Assembly (NCBI GenBank): GCA_022361195.1
Contig: JAKSBJ010000058.1
Coordinates: 1-51,422, forward strand
DNA: 51,422 bases
Origin: Flavobacteriales bacterium
GTDB taxonomy: Bacteria > Bacteroidota > Bacteroidia > Flavobacteriales_D > Crocinitomicaceae
Direction: 5' to 3'
Below are positions 8,597-16,655 of this stretch, piece by piece (within the stretch, counting starts at the first letter, position 1; each line of letters begins with the position of its first letter). The notes under the pieces are model-generated. The model saw only the letters and a list, made by a program, of their open reading frames with translations, was not told where the DNA came from and did no database searches. The position numbers and the translations under genes were made by a program.

Positions 8597-9621
8597 GATG
8601 GTTTTGGCTGACATACTTGTTTTTAAGTTTTGCTGGTTTTTCGCAAACTCAATCGGCTTTTAATGGAGAAAAGTTAAAAGCCAAACCAAAAAACTATAGT
8701 TTCATCGTTGGAGGTCATTTTTACGGTGATGGAAACAATCAATCTCATCTTCCGGCTAATACATTGTTAGCCAATTTAGATTGGGTGAATGATTCAGGAG
8801 CTGATATGCTCATTTGCACGGGAGATTTATTCCGAGAAATCCGTAAAGAAATTCCAAATTACCAAAAGAGCTTATTTGATAAACTAGAAATTCCTCTATT
8901 CAATGCTGTAGGGAACCATGATTTATCGGGAGATGTGTATCAAAGTAACTTTGGTCTTACTTCATTCTCTTTCCAAATAGGTAAAGATCTTCATATCATA
9001 CTGGATACAGAACAAGATAATGGAGACATTGAAGGAGAGCAATTGGAAATGATCAAAGAAGCTAAAGCTTTATCTGATCAAAATAAACTCAACAACCTCT
9101 TTATTTACTCGCATCGTACAGTTTGGAAAAGACATTATACTGAGTTGGATGAATTGTTTAAAAACAACACTTCATCCCTGACTGAACCTAATTTTAGTGA
9201 TGAGGTGTATCCTATCATAGAAAAGATCAGCCAAAAAAACAAAGTCTATTGGTTTTCAGGTTCAATGGGAGGAGGCCCATCTTCTTTCTTTTATCATAGA
9301 GATCAAAATATCTCATACATTCTAACCGGAATTAGAGCTGTACCAAGGGATGCCTTACTGTTGGTGAATGTCCAAAACGGAATCGTTTCTTTTGAAACAA
9401 AAAGCTTAACCGACCAAAAAGTGGAACCCCTTGAGCATTATGATAAAGAGTACTGGAGTGAGGATCATGAAGAGACTGAGTTTAATCTTGGACTACTTTG
9501 GTATCAGTTTAAATTAATGTTGACTCATCGCTATTTCTGGTATGGCATATCATTTGCACTTTCAGCATATCTGGTGTTGTGGTTATTTCGTTCTCGCAAA
9601 AAACGAAAAGCCGGACACTGA
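8593..9621 (+). CDS. Metallophosphoesterase-like protein with degenerate motifs, C-terminally membrane-tethered
   Basis: 342 residues: signal peptide (about 1-18, ending FSQTQ), a calcineurin-type phosphoesterase fold, and a C-terminal hydrophobic segment (about 315-332) followed by RSRKKRK, which would leave the catalytic domain in the periplasm. GNHD is intact at 107-110 and a later His sits in FIYSHRTVW. Elsewhere the motifs are altered: the first D-x-H is G-G-H (40-42), GD-x-x-D is GDLFR (77-81), and the final GH-x-H is replaced by SGSMGGG. Activity may be lost or changed. It overlaps the upstream CotH-like gene by ATGA, and is probably part of the same surface-modification pathway. Confidence 0.82.
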   Translation: MRWFWLTYLFLSFAGFSQTQSAFNGEKLKAKPKNYSFIVGGHFYGDGNNQSHLPANTLLANLDWVNDSGADMLICTGDLFREIRKEIPNYQKSLFDKLEIPLFNAVGNHDLSGDVYQSNFGLTSFSFQIGKDLHIILDTEQDNGDIEGEQLEMIKEAKALSDQNKLNNLFIYSHRTVWKRHYTELDELFKNNTSSLTEPNFSDEVYPIIEKISQKNKVYWFSGSMGGGPSSFFYHRDQNISYILTGIRAVPRDALLLVNVQNGIVSFETKSLTDQKVEPLEHYDKEYWSEDHEETEFNLGLLWYQFKLMLTHRYFWYGISFALSAYLVLWLFRSRKKRKAGH

Positions 9622-9622
9622 T

Positions 9623-9655
9623 CGGGCAAATTGCTTACTTTCAAATAATTGCCCG
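9623..9655 (+). terminator. Possible terminator hairpin after the phosphoesterase gene
   Basis: Arms CGGGCAA (9623-9629) and TTGCCCG (9649-9655) form a 7-bp GC-rich stem directly after the stop codon at 9621. The loop is long (19 nt) and the T-rich tract that follows is broken, so this is a weak candidate. It would end the rmlA-to-phosphoesterase transcript. Confidence 0.4.
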
Positions 9656-9698
9656 TTTAAACTTTTGAACCTTTTTATAGTCTTAGGAGTATAATAAA

Positions 9699-9791
9699 AT
9701 GAAAAACAATGTGATGATGGAAGATTTTAAAACGAAGTTGGTTTTTGTTGCAATTAAAGTGTTGCTTTTGGCTGTTTTATTTTCAATTTAA
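9699..9791 (+). CDS. Putative 30-residue membrane peptide
   Basis: A short ORF beginning MKNNVMMEDFKTK and ending in a hydrophobic stretch LVFVAIKVLLLAVLFSI. It has a clear Shine-Dalgarno-like AGGAG at 9685-9689, nine bases before the ATG, which is notable because the genes around it lack one. A charged N-terminus followed by a single hydrophobic segment is the usual form of small membrane proteins. It fills the 241-bp interval between the phosphoesterase and LpxR genes. No family is recognised, and chance occurrence cannot be excluded. Confidence 0.4.
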   Translation: MKNNVMMEDFKTKLVFVAIKVLLLAVLFSI

Positions 9792-9862
9792 CCAAACAAA
9801 CTTACGGTTACCCTTAATTCTTATTTTCAAATCCCTGTCTATCTTTAATGTGAAATTAAAGC

Positions 9863-10807
9863 ATGGCAAAATTTTTTCTGGGATTTATTTTGATGTTCTA
9901 TATAATGGGATGGTCTCAATCTAGTAATGAGATTGTTCAACGTGCGTCTTATTTTAATGCATCTTATGAAAACGATTTGTTTTTAGGGACAGATCAATAC
10001 TATTCTCAAGGATCCCGTTTGAGTTGGGCATCTCCTATATGGGGTAAATCTCCCATTTTGTTTTTCTTTCCAAAAATGATTACTCATCAGGAAGAGCTTC
10101 ATGAACTTTCTGTAGAACATGATTTTTATACACCAACAGATATTACAGCAGATACATTATTAGTTGGAGATCGTCCTTATGCCTGTGCGTTCTATTTCAA
10201 TCAAAAAATGTCGGTTTTTAATTTGTCCAAAAAAATAGCGATCCATACATCTATCGATTTGGGAGTTTTTGGTTCCTGGGCGTTGGGAGAATTTTCTCAA
10301 AAAAACTTTCATCGCTGGACCAATAGTCCAGATCCAAAAGGATGGAAATATCAAATAGATAATGATATTCTGCTCAATTATGCCATGCAATTTCAATATG
10401 GATGGGTTCAAACCAATTGGCTGGAGGTTGTGCCCTCAGCTACTTTACAATTAGGAACTTCTAAAACTTATATTGCTCTCCAACCACAACTAAAATTGGG
10501 ATGGTTTAATCCACTCTTTAAGTCTGAGGTAAATCGAAAAAAGAAGTTCCAGTTTTATATAAGTTCCAATGCAAAGATGGAATTGATAGCCTACAATGCT
10601 CTTTTGCAAGGAGGCTTAATCAACCAACAAAGTCCTTATACCATTAGCCCGGACAATCTCCAACGATTTGTGTTTTCTGCACAAGTTGGGGCGTATATGG
10701 CTATTTATAACTTTAATTTTGGTTTTACATTCCATCACCTAAGCTCTGAGTTTGAAACTGCTCAAACCCATCAATGGGGACAAATAGAAGCTCGAATAAC
10801 CTTCTAA
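9863..10807 (+). CDS. LpxR-family lipid A deacylase-like outer-membrane protein
   Basis: 314 residues with a signal peptide (about 1-18, ending GWSQ). The LpxR/DUF2219 signature is near the N-terminus: YENDLFLGTDQYYSQGSRLSW (35-55), with the paired Asn37-Asp38 expected in the active site, followed by VGDRPYACAFYFNQ. The rest alternates as in an outer-membrane beta-barrel and ends in an aromatic residue (ITF), typical of barrel proteins. Known LpxR enzymes remove the 3'-acyloxyacyl group of lipid A in the outer leaflet. A near-consensus -7 box (TATCTTTA, 9840-9847) lies just upstream. The substrate in this lineage is unproven. Confidence 0.85.
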   Translation: MAKFFLGFILMFYIMGWSQSSNEIVQRASYFNASYENDLFLGTDQYYSQGSRLSWASPIWGKSPILFFFPKMITHQEELHELSVEHDFYTPTDITADTLLVGDRPYACAFYFNQKMSVFNLSKKIAIHTSIDLGVFGSWALGEFSQKNFHRWTNSPDPKGWKYQIDNDILLNYAMQFQYGWVQTNWLEVVPSATLQLGTSKTYIALQPQLKLGWFNPLFKSEVNRKKKFQFYISSNAKMELIAYNALLQGGLINQQSPYTISPDNLQRFVFSAQVGAYMAIYNFNFGFTFHHLSSEFETAQTHQWGQIEARITF

Positions 10808-10816
10808 TCTAATTTT

Positions 10817-11494
10817 TTAGATCAGTTCATTATCTAAAGTTTCTTCGTCTTTATGAAAGTTTTGTTGTTGCTTCTGTTTCTTATTTTTCTCAAAGATTTT
10901 TCGCAATACCCAGATGTAGAGGATAATTAAACCTGCTCCACCTCCAATTAAAAGCGTTAAAGCTGCTCCTTCATATCCATTACAGGCTAATCCACAACTA
11001 AAAGCTAAAATCAAGAAGCCAAAAAGAACCAGGCCAGCAGTTGCCAGAATAACCCATACAGCAGGGTGAACAGCTGCTTCATGTACCAATTCTTGATGAT
11101 CGGGAGCCAAAAAAGTGTTGGCAAAAGCAATCATGGCCAAGGCCGACCCCCCAATACGTAAAACAGAAAGGATTCGTTTTTTTTGGTAGCGAAGTGCAAT
11201 TTTGGGATCATTTTTATCTTTTGATGGAAATAATAAAGTTCCTACAGCAAATATTCCCAAGCCAAAATACATGGCTGGTTCTCCCAGTTTTAAATTCATT
11301 TTAGAAAGAGCCAGACCTAATGAAACTCCAGTTAAAGCCATGGCGAGATTAAAGCCGACTAAAACCCAGCGAGCTTCTTTTTTATTACGACGCGCCCATT
11401 TGGCGAGTTTAAGGTTTCCCTTTTGATAAATTTTAAATGCCGAAAAGGCAAAAATTCCTGCCAATAAACAACATAAAACAATTGACCAATACAT
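10817..11494 (-). CDS. Conserved membrane protein of unknown function
   Basis: 225 residues with about six hydrophobic segments, a charged loop near 87-105 (PSKDKNDPKIALRYQKKR) and a cytosolic tail rich in Lys, Gln and acidic residues. One distinctive feature is the stretch SCGLACNGYEGAALTLLIGGG near residues 166-186, with two cysteines four residues apart. I do not recognise the family. It converges with the LpxR gene (9 bp between the stops) and is downstream of plsC, 81 bp away, so it may or may not share that transcript. Confidence 0.75.
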   Translation of the reverse strand: MYWSIVLCCLLAGIFAFSAFKIYQKGNLKLAKWARRNKKEARWVLVGFNLAMALTGVSLGLALSKMNLKLGEPAMYFGLGIFAVGTLLFPSKDKNDPKIALRYQKKRILSVLRIGGSALAMIAFANTFLAPDHQELVHEAAVHPAVWVILATAGLVLFGFLILAFSCGLACNGYEGAALTLLIGGGAGLIILYIWVLRKIFEKNKKQKQQQNFHKDEETLDNELI

Positions 11495-11533
11495 AAGCGT
11501 AGTTTTAAGTTTGTAAATTGAAGGTAGGCCAGT

Positions 11534-11553
11534 ATAAATGCAACAACATTTAT
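11534..11553 (-). repeat. Short inverted repeat downstream of plsC
   Basis: Perfect 7-bp arms ATAAATG (11534-11540) and CATTTAT (11547-11553) with a 6-bp loop, in the 81-bp interval between plsC and the membrane protein gene. It is AT-rich and lacks a clear T-tract, so it is a weak stem-loop at best. It could be part of a terminator or a binding site. Confidence 0.3.
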
Positions 11554-11575
11554 GCCAAGTAAGATTTAAGGCCTT

Positions 11576-12283
11576 TTATTTCAGTGATATGATCGTTTCT
11601 CTAACGCTTTCAGCAAATTTCCCCACTTCCATATCTTTATAGTCCTCATAGTGAATTGGAGCACCAATAATCACTTTTACTTCTCCCTTTTTTAAGGATA
11701 AGAATTTTCCTCTAGGCCAAATTGTTCCAGTTCCTTCAATTCGGATAGGTAAGATAGGAACTTCAGATTGAAGTGCTAAGTGAAATCCTCCTTTTTTAAA
11801 TGGACCAATTTCACCATCTCTGCTTGCAGTTCCTTCAGGAAAGATAACCACATTTTGACCGTTTTTGATCAAGACACCAGCCTGTCGAATACTTTCCTTT
11901 GCCTTATTCCGATTTTTACGATCGATAAAAATCATTTTAGCAGCCATCATGAACCATCCTAAAAAAGGTAATCGTTTTAGTTCTTTTTTAGCAATAAAGA
12001 AAAGGTAAAAAGGTAATGAACGGAACAAGATAGGGATGTCTAAAAAAGAAGAATGATTAGCCATGACAATATAAGGTTGTCCCGGATCAAGATGTTCTAA
12101 TCCCTTAACCTTTTTAGTAGCTTGGAAATTCCAAAGAATCACAGGAGCCCAATAATTTCGAGCCATCCAAACCAAAATTTTGTGATTAAAGCAAAAGAGG
12201 TATAATATAAAAGCTAACCAAATTGCCATTACCGACCAAATGGCAAAAAACAGCATTTTGAATATAGATACAATTGCTCTCAT
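11576..12283 (-). CDS. plsC: 1-acyl-sn-glycerol-3-phosphate acyltransferase
   Basis: Acylates lysophosphatidate to phosphatidate in phospholipid synthesis at the inner membrane. From the ATG at 12283 it has 235 residues. An N-terminal membrane anchor is followed by the catalytic NHSSFLD (His 77, Asp 82), then IDRKNRNKA, and the substrate-binding FPEGTASRDG (from 148) with PFKKGGF. All four acyltransferase blocks are present. A longer version starting at 12325 would overlap the end of priA by 26 bp and add an atypical N-terminus, so I prefer 12283, which is 17 bp after the priA stop. It is probably co-transcribed with priA. Confidence 0.9.
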   Translation of the reverse strand: MRAIVSIFKMLFFAIWSVMAIWLAFILYLFCFNHKILVWMARNYWAPVILWNFQATKKVKGLEHLDPGQPYIVMANHSSFLDIPILFRSLPFYLFFIAKKELKRLPFLGWFMMAAKMIFIDRKNRNKAKESIRQAGVLIKNGQNVVIFPEGTASRDGEIGPFKKGGFHLALQSEVPILPIRIEGTGTIWPRGKFLSLKKGEVKVIIGAPIHYEDYKDMEVGKFAESVRETIISLK

Positions 12284-12299
12284 GAGGAAATAAACTGAC

Positions 12300-14783
12300 T
12301 TATTGAGGATCAACGTCAATGTCAACTCTTACCGATCGGAAATCGTGTTGAGAAAGCAGGTCGTCAATTTTTTCTCGGATAATGTCTTTTACTTTTTTTG
12401 GTGATGCTTCGCGCTCGAATTTAATCGTAATATTTTTGATATAAAAATTACGGATTCGGCCTACTAAAGGAATTTCGGGGCCTAAAACTCTGTCTTTGAA
12501 TATATTTTGAAGTGATTTTGCCAAAGTCGCAGAGCCCATTTCCAGGACATCACGGTTACGGTGTTTTAAGCGAATTACGACCATTCTAAAGAAAGGAGGG
12601 TAATGAAAGTTCCTTCTTTCCACAATTTCCTGCTTATACAGGTTTTCATAATCATGATTCATTACCTTTTGAATAATCCAATGATTTGGGTCAAAGGCTT
12701 GAATGATTACTTTTCCACGTTTGTGCTTTCGTCCAGCTCGTCCAGCTACCTGAGACATGAGTTGATATGAACGCTCAAATGCTCTGAAATCTGGAAAGTT
12801 AAGCATTTGATCGGCAGATAAAATTCCCACCAGGCCTACGTTATCAAAGTCCAATCCTTTCGTTACCATCTGGGTTCCAATCAGTACATCGATATCTCCA
12901 TTTTCAAAATCATTGATAATGGTTTGGTATGCGTTACGAGCACGGGTGGTATCTAAATCCATCCGTTTGATATTGATTTTTGGAAAATAAATGGCTAATT
13001 CATCTTCTATCTTTTCAGTTCCAAAGCCCAGCATTTTCAGTTTTCTACTTCCGCAAGCTCCACAAGAAGCAGGAGGGGAGATGAAATAACCACAATAGTG
13101 GCACTTTAAAACGTTAGATGCTTTATGGTATGTAAGGGAAACGTCACAGTTTTTGCATTGAGGTGTCCAACCACACATTTCACAACTCCAAAGGGGAGTA
13201 TAGCCTCTACGGTTTTGGAATAAAATAACCTGTTCTTTTCGTTCAAAAGCTTCACTCATCTCTTCAATCAGAAAAGATGAAAAGTGAGATTTCATGGTTT
13301 TTTTCTTCGTTTCCTTTTCAAGATCGGCACATTGGATTTCGGGTAATTGAACTCCTCCAAAACGCTCATTTAAGCTAACCAGTCCATAGCGCCCTTCAGA
13401 GGCATTATAATATGATTCAATTGCTGGTGTTGCAGAACCCAAAAGTACTTTGGAATTGTGAAGTTTACTCAATACAATTGCAGTATCACGTGCATTGTAA
13501 CGAGGTGATGGATCAAATTGTTTAAAGGAATTTTCATGTTCCTCATCCACAATAATTAACCCTAAATTTTGAAATGGAAGAAAAACAGATGATCGTGCTC
13601 CTAAAACAATTCTGAACTGTTCAGGATCATCCTTTAATACTTTGTTCCATATCTCAACCCGTTCGTTTTGATTAAAACGACTGTGGTAAACTCCAACCTG
13701 ATTACCAAAATAATGACGAAGACGATTAATTAACTGAGTCGTTAAAGCAATCTCAGGAAGGAGAAATAAAACTTGTTGGCCTTTTTCAAGTGCTTCCTGA
13801 ATCAATTTTACATAAATCTCAGTTTTTCCAGATGAAGTAACGCCATGTAAAAGAACCACCTCTTTTTCTTCAAAATGTCTTTTTATTTCATCATAAGCTC
13901 TATGTTGAGCCTCAGATAGTTCTTTGATTTCATTGACGTCAGTATCCAATTGTTCTAATCTGGAAACTTCAGCCATGAAAATCTCAATAATTCCCTTTTT
14001 TGCTAAAGTAGCCAGGGATGATTCTGAAATTTCTTCCTGTAAGATGAGTTTCTTAGGAACAGGATTTTGTCCTTCTTCTGACCATCTGCTCAATTCAACC
14101 ACTTTGAGCAAAGCGTTTACCTGTTTTTGGTTTCGTTTATTGGCTTCTAATTCGTTTAATAAATTGGACAGAGAAGTTTCACTTTCAATATGTTCTGAAA
14201 TGGTGACAAAAGATTGATAGCGAGGTGCGTATTTTGCATTGACCTCCTCGGTAACAATCGCTTTACGTTTTTCAATTAAGGATTTAATTAGCGGTTGAAC
14301 CGTTTTGATATTGAGGATTTCACTAACATCAATTAAGGTCAATTCTTCCTGCAACTGTAAGGCTTCAATGATGAGAATTTCTTTCTCTTTTAGTCCTTCA
14401 AGATCTCCATCAAATTCAGGGTGAAGGCAAATTTTAGTTTCACTGGCCAACTTAAAATTGGAAGGAAGAGAAGCATTCATTACATCGCCCAAATCGGCCA
14501 TATAATAATCCGAAATCCAATCCCACAGCTTAAATTGTTTCAAAGTAACAATAGGGTAGTTGTCCAAAATGGTTTCAACGTATTTTACTTGATACTTTTG
14601 AGGAACTTCTTCATGCACTCTACGAACAATAGCCGTATAGTATTTTGATTTTCCAAAAGGAACAATCACCCGTTTACCAATAGCAATTTCGTCGTTTAAT
14701 TCAAACGGAACCCGATAAGTATAGGTATTGGGGATACTCAAAGGGAGAATAACATCAACAAAGTAGGTGATCCTTTCAGACAT
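12300..14783 (-). CDS. priA: Primosomal replication restart helicase PriA
   Basis: 827 residues. A 3'-to-5' superfamily 2 helicase that reloads the replisome at stalled forks. The N-terminal DNA-binding domain occupies about 1-200. The helicase core has Walker A GVTSSGKTE (314-322), Walker B IIVDEEH, and GSATPAIES. The zinc-binding cysteines are clustered in CEMCGWTPQCKNC, CHYCGY and CGACGS, followed by GTQMVTKGLDFDNV and QVAGRAGR. Length and domain order are normal. It ends 17 bp before the plsC ATG, and starts 24 bp downstream of a four-helix-bundle gene on the same strand. Confidence 0.97.
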   Translation of the reverse strand: MSERITYFVDVILPLSIPNTYTYRVPFELNDEIAIGKRVIVPFGKSKYYTAIVRRVHEEVPQKYQVKYVETILDNYPIVTLKQFKLWDWISDYYMADLGDVMNASLPSNFKLASETKICLHPEFDGDLEGLKEKEILIIEALQLQEELTLIDVSEILNIKTVQPLIKSLIEKRKAIVTEEVNAKYAPRYQSFVTISEHIESETSLSNLLNELEANKRNQKQVNALLKVVELSRWSEEGQNPVPKKLILQEEISESSLATLAKKGIIEIFMAEVSRLEQLDTDVNEIKELSEAQHRAYDEIKRHFEEKEVVLLHGVTSSGKTEIYVKLIQEALEKGQQVLFLLPEIALTTQLINRLRHYFGNQVGVYHSRFNQNERVEIWNKVLKDDPEQFRIVLGARSSVFLPFQNLGLIIVDEEHENSFKQFDPSPRYNARDTAIVLSKLHNSKVLLGSATPAIESYYNASEGRYGLVSLNERFGGVQLPEIQCADLEKETKKKTMKSHFSSFLIEEMSEAFERKEQVILFQNRRGYTPLWSCEMCGWTPQCKNCDVSLTYHKASNVLKCHYCGYFISPPASCGACGSRKLKMLGFGTEKIEDELAIYFPKINIKRMDLDTTRARNAYQTIINDFENGDIDVLIGTQMVTKGLDFDNVGLVGILSADQMLNFPDFRAFERSYQLMSQVAGRAGRKHKRGKVIIQAFDPNHWIIQKVMNHDYENLYKQEIVERRNFHYPPFFRMVVIRLKHRNRDVLEMGSATLAKSLQNIFKDRVLGPEIPLVGRIRNFYIKNITIKFEREASPKKVKDIIREKIDDLLSQHDFRSVRVDIDVDPQ

Positions 14784-14807
14784 TTAACGAAATTACCAAA
14801 AAAGGAT

Positions 14808-15167
14808 TTATGCTTCGTCCGGTTTGGCCACTTTGTTAATTTTTACTGCTAAATCTTTTATTCTCAATTGAAGAATTTCAAAGCTTTTTGGATGAACGAC
14901 AGATAAACGTTTTGCTATGATTAGTTTATTAGAAATTTCAACCAGTGACTCATAAGCCAGTAATAATAAGTCAGTTTGTTCTTCCTGTTCGTTTCTTGAA
15001 CTCCCTTCTGTCACGTAAGAAGATAAAGAAGTAGCCGCTTTTCGTAATTCAACACCCAAGGTAACTTTTGCTTTTTGAGGCATTTTTTCCGTCAGGCGAA
15101 AGATTTCGACAACCAGTTCACGACTGGCCTTTCTGGCGGCTAATTTTTCTGCAGCGTATTTTCTCAT
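14808..15167 (-). CDS. Four helix bundle protein (S23/IVP family)
   Basis: 119 residues, almost all helical. The family core is visible: SRELVVEIFRLTEKMP, RKAATSLSSYVTEGSSRN, and EISNKLIIAKRLS. Members were first found encoded inside intervening sequences of 23S rRNA genes, but most, like this one, are ordinary chromosomal genes. Function is unknown; the family forms pentameric helical bundles. Its ATG overlaps the stop of the upstream barrel gene by one base (TAATG), so the two are translationally coupled. The usual position of such genes beside unrelated housekeeping genes gives no further hint. Confidence 0.85.
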   Translation of the reverse strand: MRKYAAEKLAARKASRELVVEIFRLTEKMPQKAKVTLGVELRKAATSLSSYVTEGSSRNEQEEQTDLLLLAYESLVEISNKLIIAKRLSVVHPKSFEILQLRIKDLAVKINKVAKPDEA

Positions 15168-15793
15168 TAAAGGTTTGTTTTAGCTTGTTCGTTGCCTTGA
15201 ATATCAGGAAGTTTTCCTTTATAAAAACGATAAGTTAAGCCAAATTCAACCATTTGAGGAGAAAAGACAGACAATTCTAAGTTAAGTCCCCACTTGGGCT
15301 TGAAAAAATAATTAAATCCCCCTAAAGTAATTCCAGTAAAAAAGTTGGCCCGTTCAGGAAAAAACTTTCTCAAATAATCGGATAAAGAATTTAAATCATG
15401 CCTCCAAAATGAACCTCCCAAATGTAATTTCATATAGTACTCAAATCGCTCACGGGAAAATAATGTAATCTTAGGGGCTATTGAAATCCAAAAGTAAGGC
15501 GAACCAAAATGTTGATTTTTATAAAAAACGTTCATGTATTGAAAACCAACGTTTCCTGCCAAGCTAATAACCGGGTTTAAAGTATATTCATGAGTATATG
15601 AAATAGTGGGAGTTTGAGAAACCATTTCAAACTTGGACAAACTGGTATCATTGATTTCTTTTATGAGGTTTTGAAGCGTAAACTGTTCCCAGCTGTAGCC
15701 TAATTTCAAATTGATCGTTCTATTAAAGACCTCTTGCTGACCAAAAGCAATCAAATTGCACCATAACATCAGGGCCAACAAGCTATTCCTCAT
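15167..15793 (-). CDS. Outer-membrane beta-barrel-like protein
   Basis: 208 residues with a signal peptide (about 1-18, ending AFGQQE). The mature part shows alternating hydrophobic and aromatic stretches (HEYTLNPVISLAGNVGFQYM, LTYRFYKG) as in small outer-membrane porin-like barrels. No family is recognised by name. It is divergent from another barrel-type protein at 15957, and shares a one-base overlap with the four-helix-bundle gene. A -7 box (15821-15828) precedes it. Confidence 0.72.
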   Translation of the reverse strand: MRNSLLALMLWCNLIAFGQQEVFNRTINLKLGYSWEQFTLQNLIKEINDTSLSKFEMVSQTPTISYTHEYTLNPVISLAGNVGFQYMNVFYKNQHFGSPYFWISIAPKITLFSRERFEYYMKLHLGGSFWRHDLNSLSDYLRKFFPERANFFTGITLGGFNYFFKPKWGLNLELSVFSPQMVEFGLTYRFYKGKLPDIQGNEQAKTNL

Positions 15794-15820
15794 ACATTCA
15801 ATATACTAAATTAAAGGGGG

Positions 15821-15828
15821 CAAATATA
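15821..15828 (-). promoter_or_regulatory. -7 promoter element for the minus-strand barrel gene
   Basis: Read on the minus strand this is TATATTTG, an exact match to the Bacteroidota -7 consensus TAnnTTTG, 28 bp before the ATG at 15793. No good -33 TTTG is present at the usual distance; the upstream position is instead taken by an inverted repeat (15829-15847). Confidence 0.5.
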
Positions 15829-15847
15829 CTGAAAAACAAATTTTCAG
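15829..15847. repeat. Inverted repeat abutting a -7 box, possible operator
   Basis: Perfect 7-bp arms CTGAAAA (15829-15835) and TTTTCAG (15841-15847), 5-bp spacer. It fills the region immediately upstream of the -7 box at 15821-15828, where an activator or repressor would act. It lies between two divergent barrel-protein genes and could affect either. Confidence 0.4.
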
Positions 15848-15911
15848 CTGAATTTTTCCCTTTTGGGTATGCTTCTTGTATAAGCTTAAAAGAGCGTTGA
15901 TAACTTCGAGA

Positions 15912-15919
15912 TAAATTTG
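15912..15919 (+). promoter_or_regulatory. -7 promoter element for the plus-strand barrel gene
   Basis: TAAATTTG matches TAnnTTTG exactly. It lies 37 bp before the ATG at 15957. Because an earlier in-frame ATG at 15921 would fall at or before the transcription start, this element supports 15957 as the true start. Confidence 0.5.
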
Positions 15920-15956
15920 GATGAATTCAACGTGTCATTTTATAAATTCGCCGCCT

Positions 15957-16655
15957 ATGAAAAAGAGCATTTTAAAACTTTGTGTGTTTGTTTTCTTGTT
16001 ATTGTCAGGAATAAACGGTCAGGCCCAATTGAGACAAGGTCATATAATTATTGATCCTTATTATGGATTTCCAAATTTTGGAAAGAATGTAGCTATTCTA
16101 TCACGAAATGCTCTTTTGCCAATTATCCAGGAAGAAGTACCTAACCTTTCTGATGATATAGAAATTGGAATTAAGGGATATGGACCAATGGGAGGAAGAT
16201 TGGAATATATGGCCTGGGACCGTATAGGCTTTGGAGTTGACTTTATTTATAATTCAACTTTTGCGAATTTTCAGGTTGATTCTTTGAATCCGGATGGTAC
16301 CTTATTCGATAAATTTTATGTAGATTACAAAATGCATCGAATTCGGGTTCATTTCCGAGCCAATTATCATTTCCTGAATAAGAAGCACATAGATATGTAT
16401 GCGGGGATAGGAATGGGATACAATACGCGATTGCACAGGGTGGAAACAGATTTTTTAGGATTCCATGACCTTTCCAATTCCTTTGCTTTTGCCTATCCTT
16501 ATTCGGCTCGTATTGCATATGGTATGAGGGTGTATCCTCAGGAAAATGTTGGATTTAACTTTGAACTTGGGCTGGGTGGCCCACTCGTCTCAGCAGGGAT
16601 TTCGGTGCGATTTAATCCTTTAAAAGAAGAGAATGACCCAATACGTTTCGATTAA
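15957..16655 (+). CDS. Outer-membrane beta-barrel-like protein
   Basis: 232 residues from the ATG at 15957, which gives a normal signal peptide (MKKSILKLCVFVFLLLSG, cleavage after QAQ); an upstream in-frame ATG at 15921 adds twelve residues that spoil it. The mature protein has amphipathic strands (RIRVHFRANYHFL, HIDMYAGIGMGYNTRL, VGFNFELGLGGPLVSAGISVRF) like the OmpA/opacity-type eight-stranded barrels. No specific family is recognised. radC starts inside its last 23 bases, so the two are probably co-transcribed. Confidence 0.75.
   Translation: MKKSILKLCVFVFLLLSGINGQAQLRQGHIIIDPYYGFPNFGKNVAILSRNALLPIIQEEVPNLSDDIEIGIKGYGPMGGRLEYMAWDRIGFGVDFIYNSTFANFQVDSLNPDGTLFDKFYVDYKMHRIRVHFRANYHFLNKKHIDMYAGIGMGYNTRLHRVETDFLGFHDLSNSFAFAYPYSARIAYGMRVYPQENVGFNFELGLGGPLVSAGISVRFNPLKEENDPIRFD

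Noticed and set aside
10807..10822. Short ATCTAA/TTAGAT hairpin between the LpxR and membrane protein genes
   Set aside because: It is only 6 bp, AT-only apart from one pair, and includes both stop codons; too weak to call a terminator.
12284..12325. Longer plsC start at 12325
   Set aside because: It would read into the end of priA and add an atypical N-terminus; 12283 gives the normal anchor.
14808..15167. An intervening sequence of a 23S rRNA gene, suggested by the S23/IVP family
   Set aside because: No rRNA sequence surrounds the gene; it lies between priA and a barrel-protein gene.
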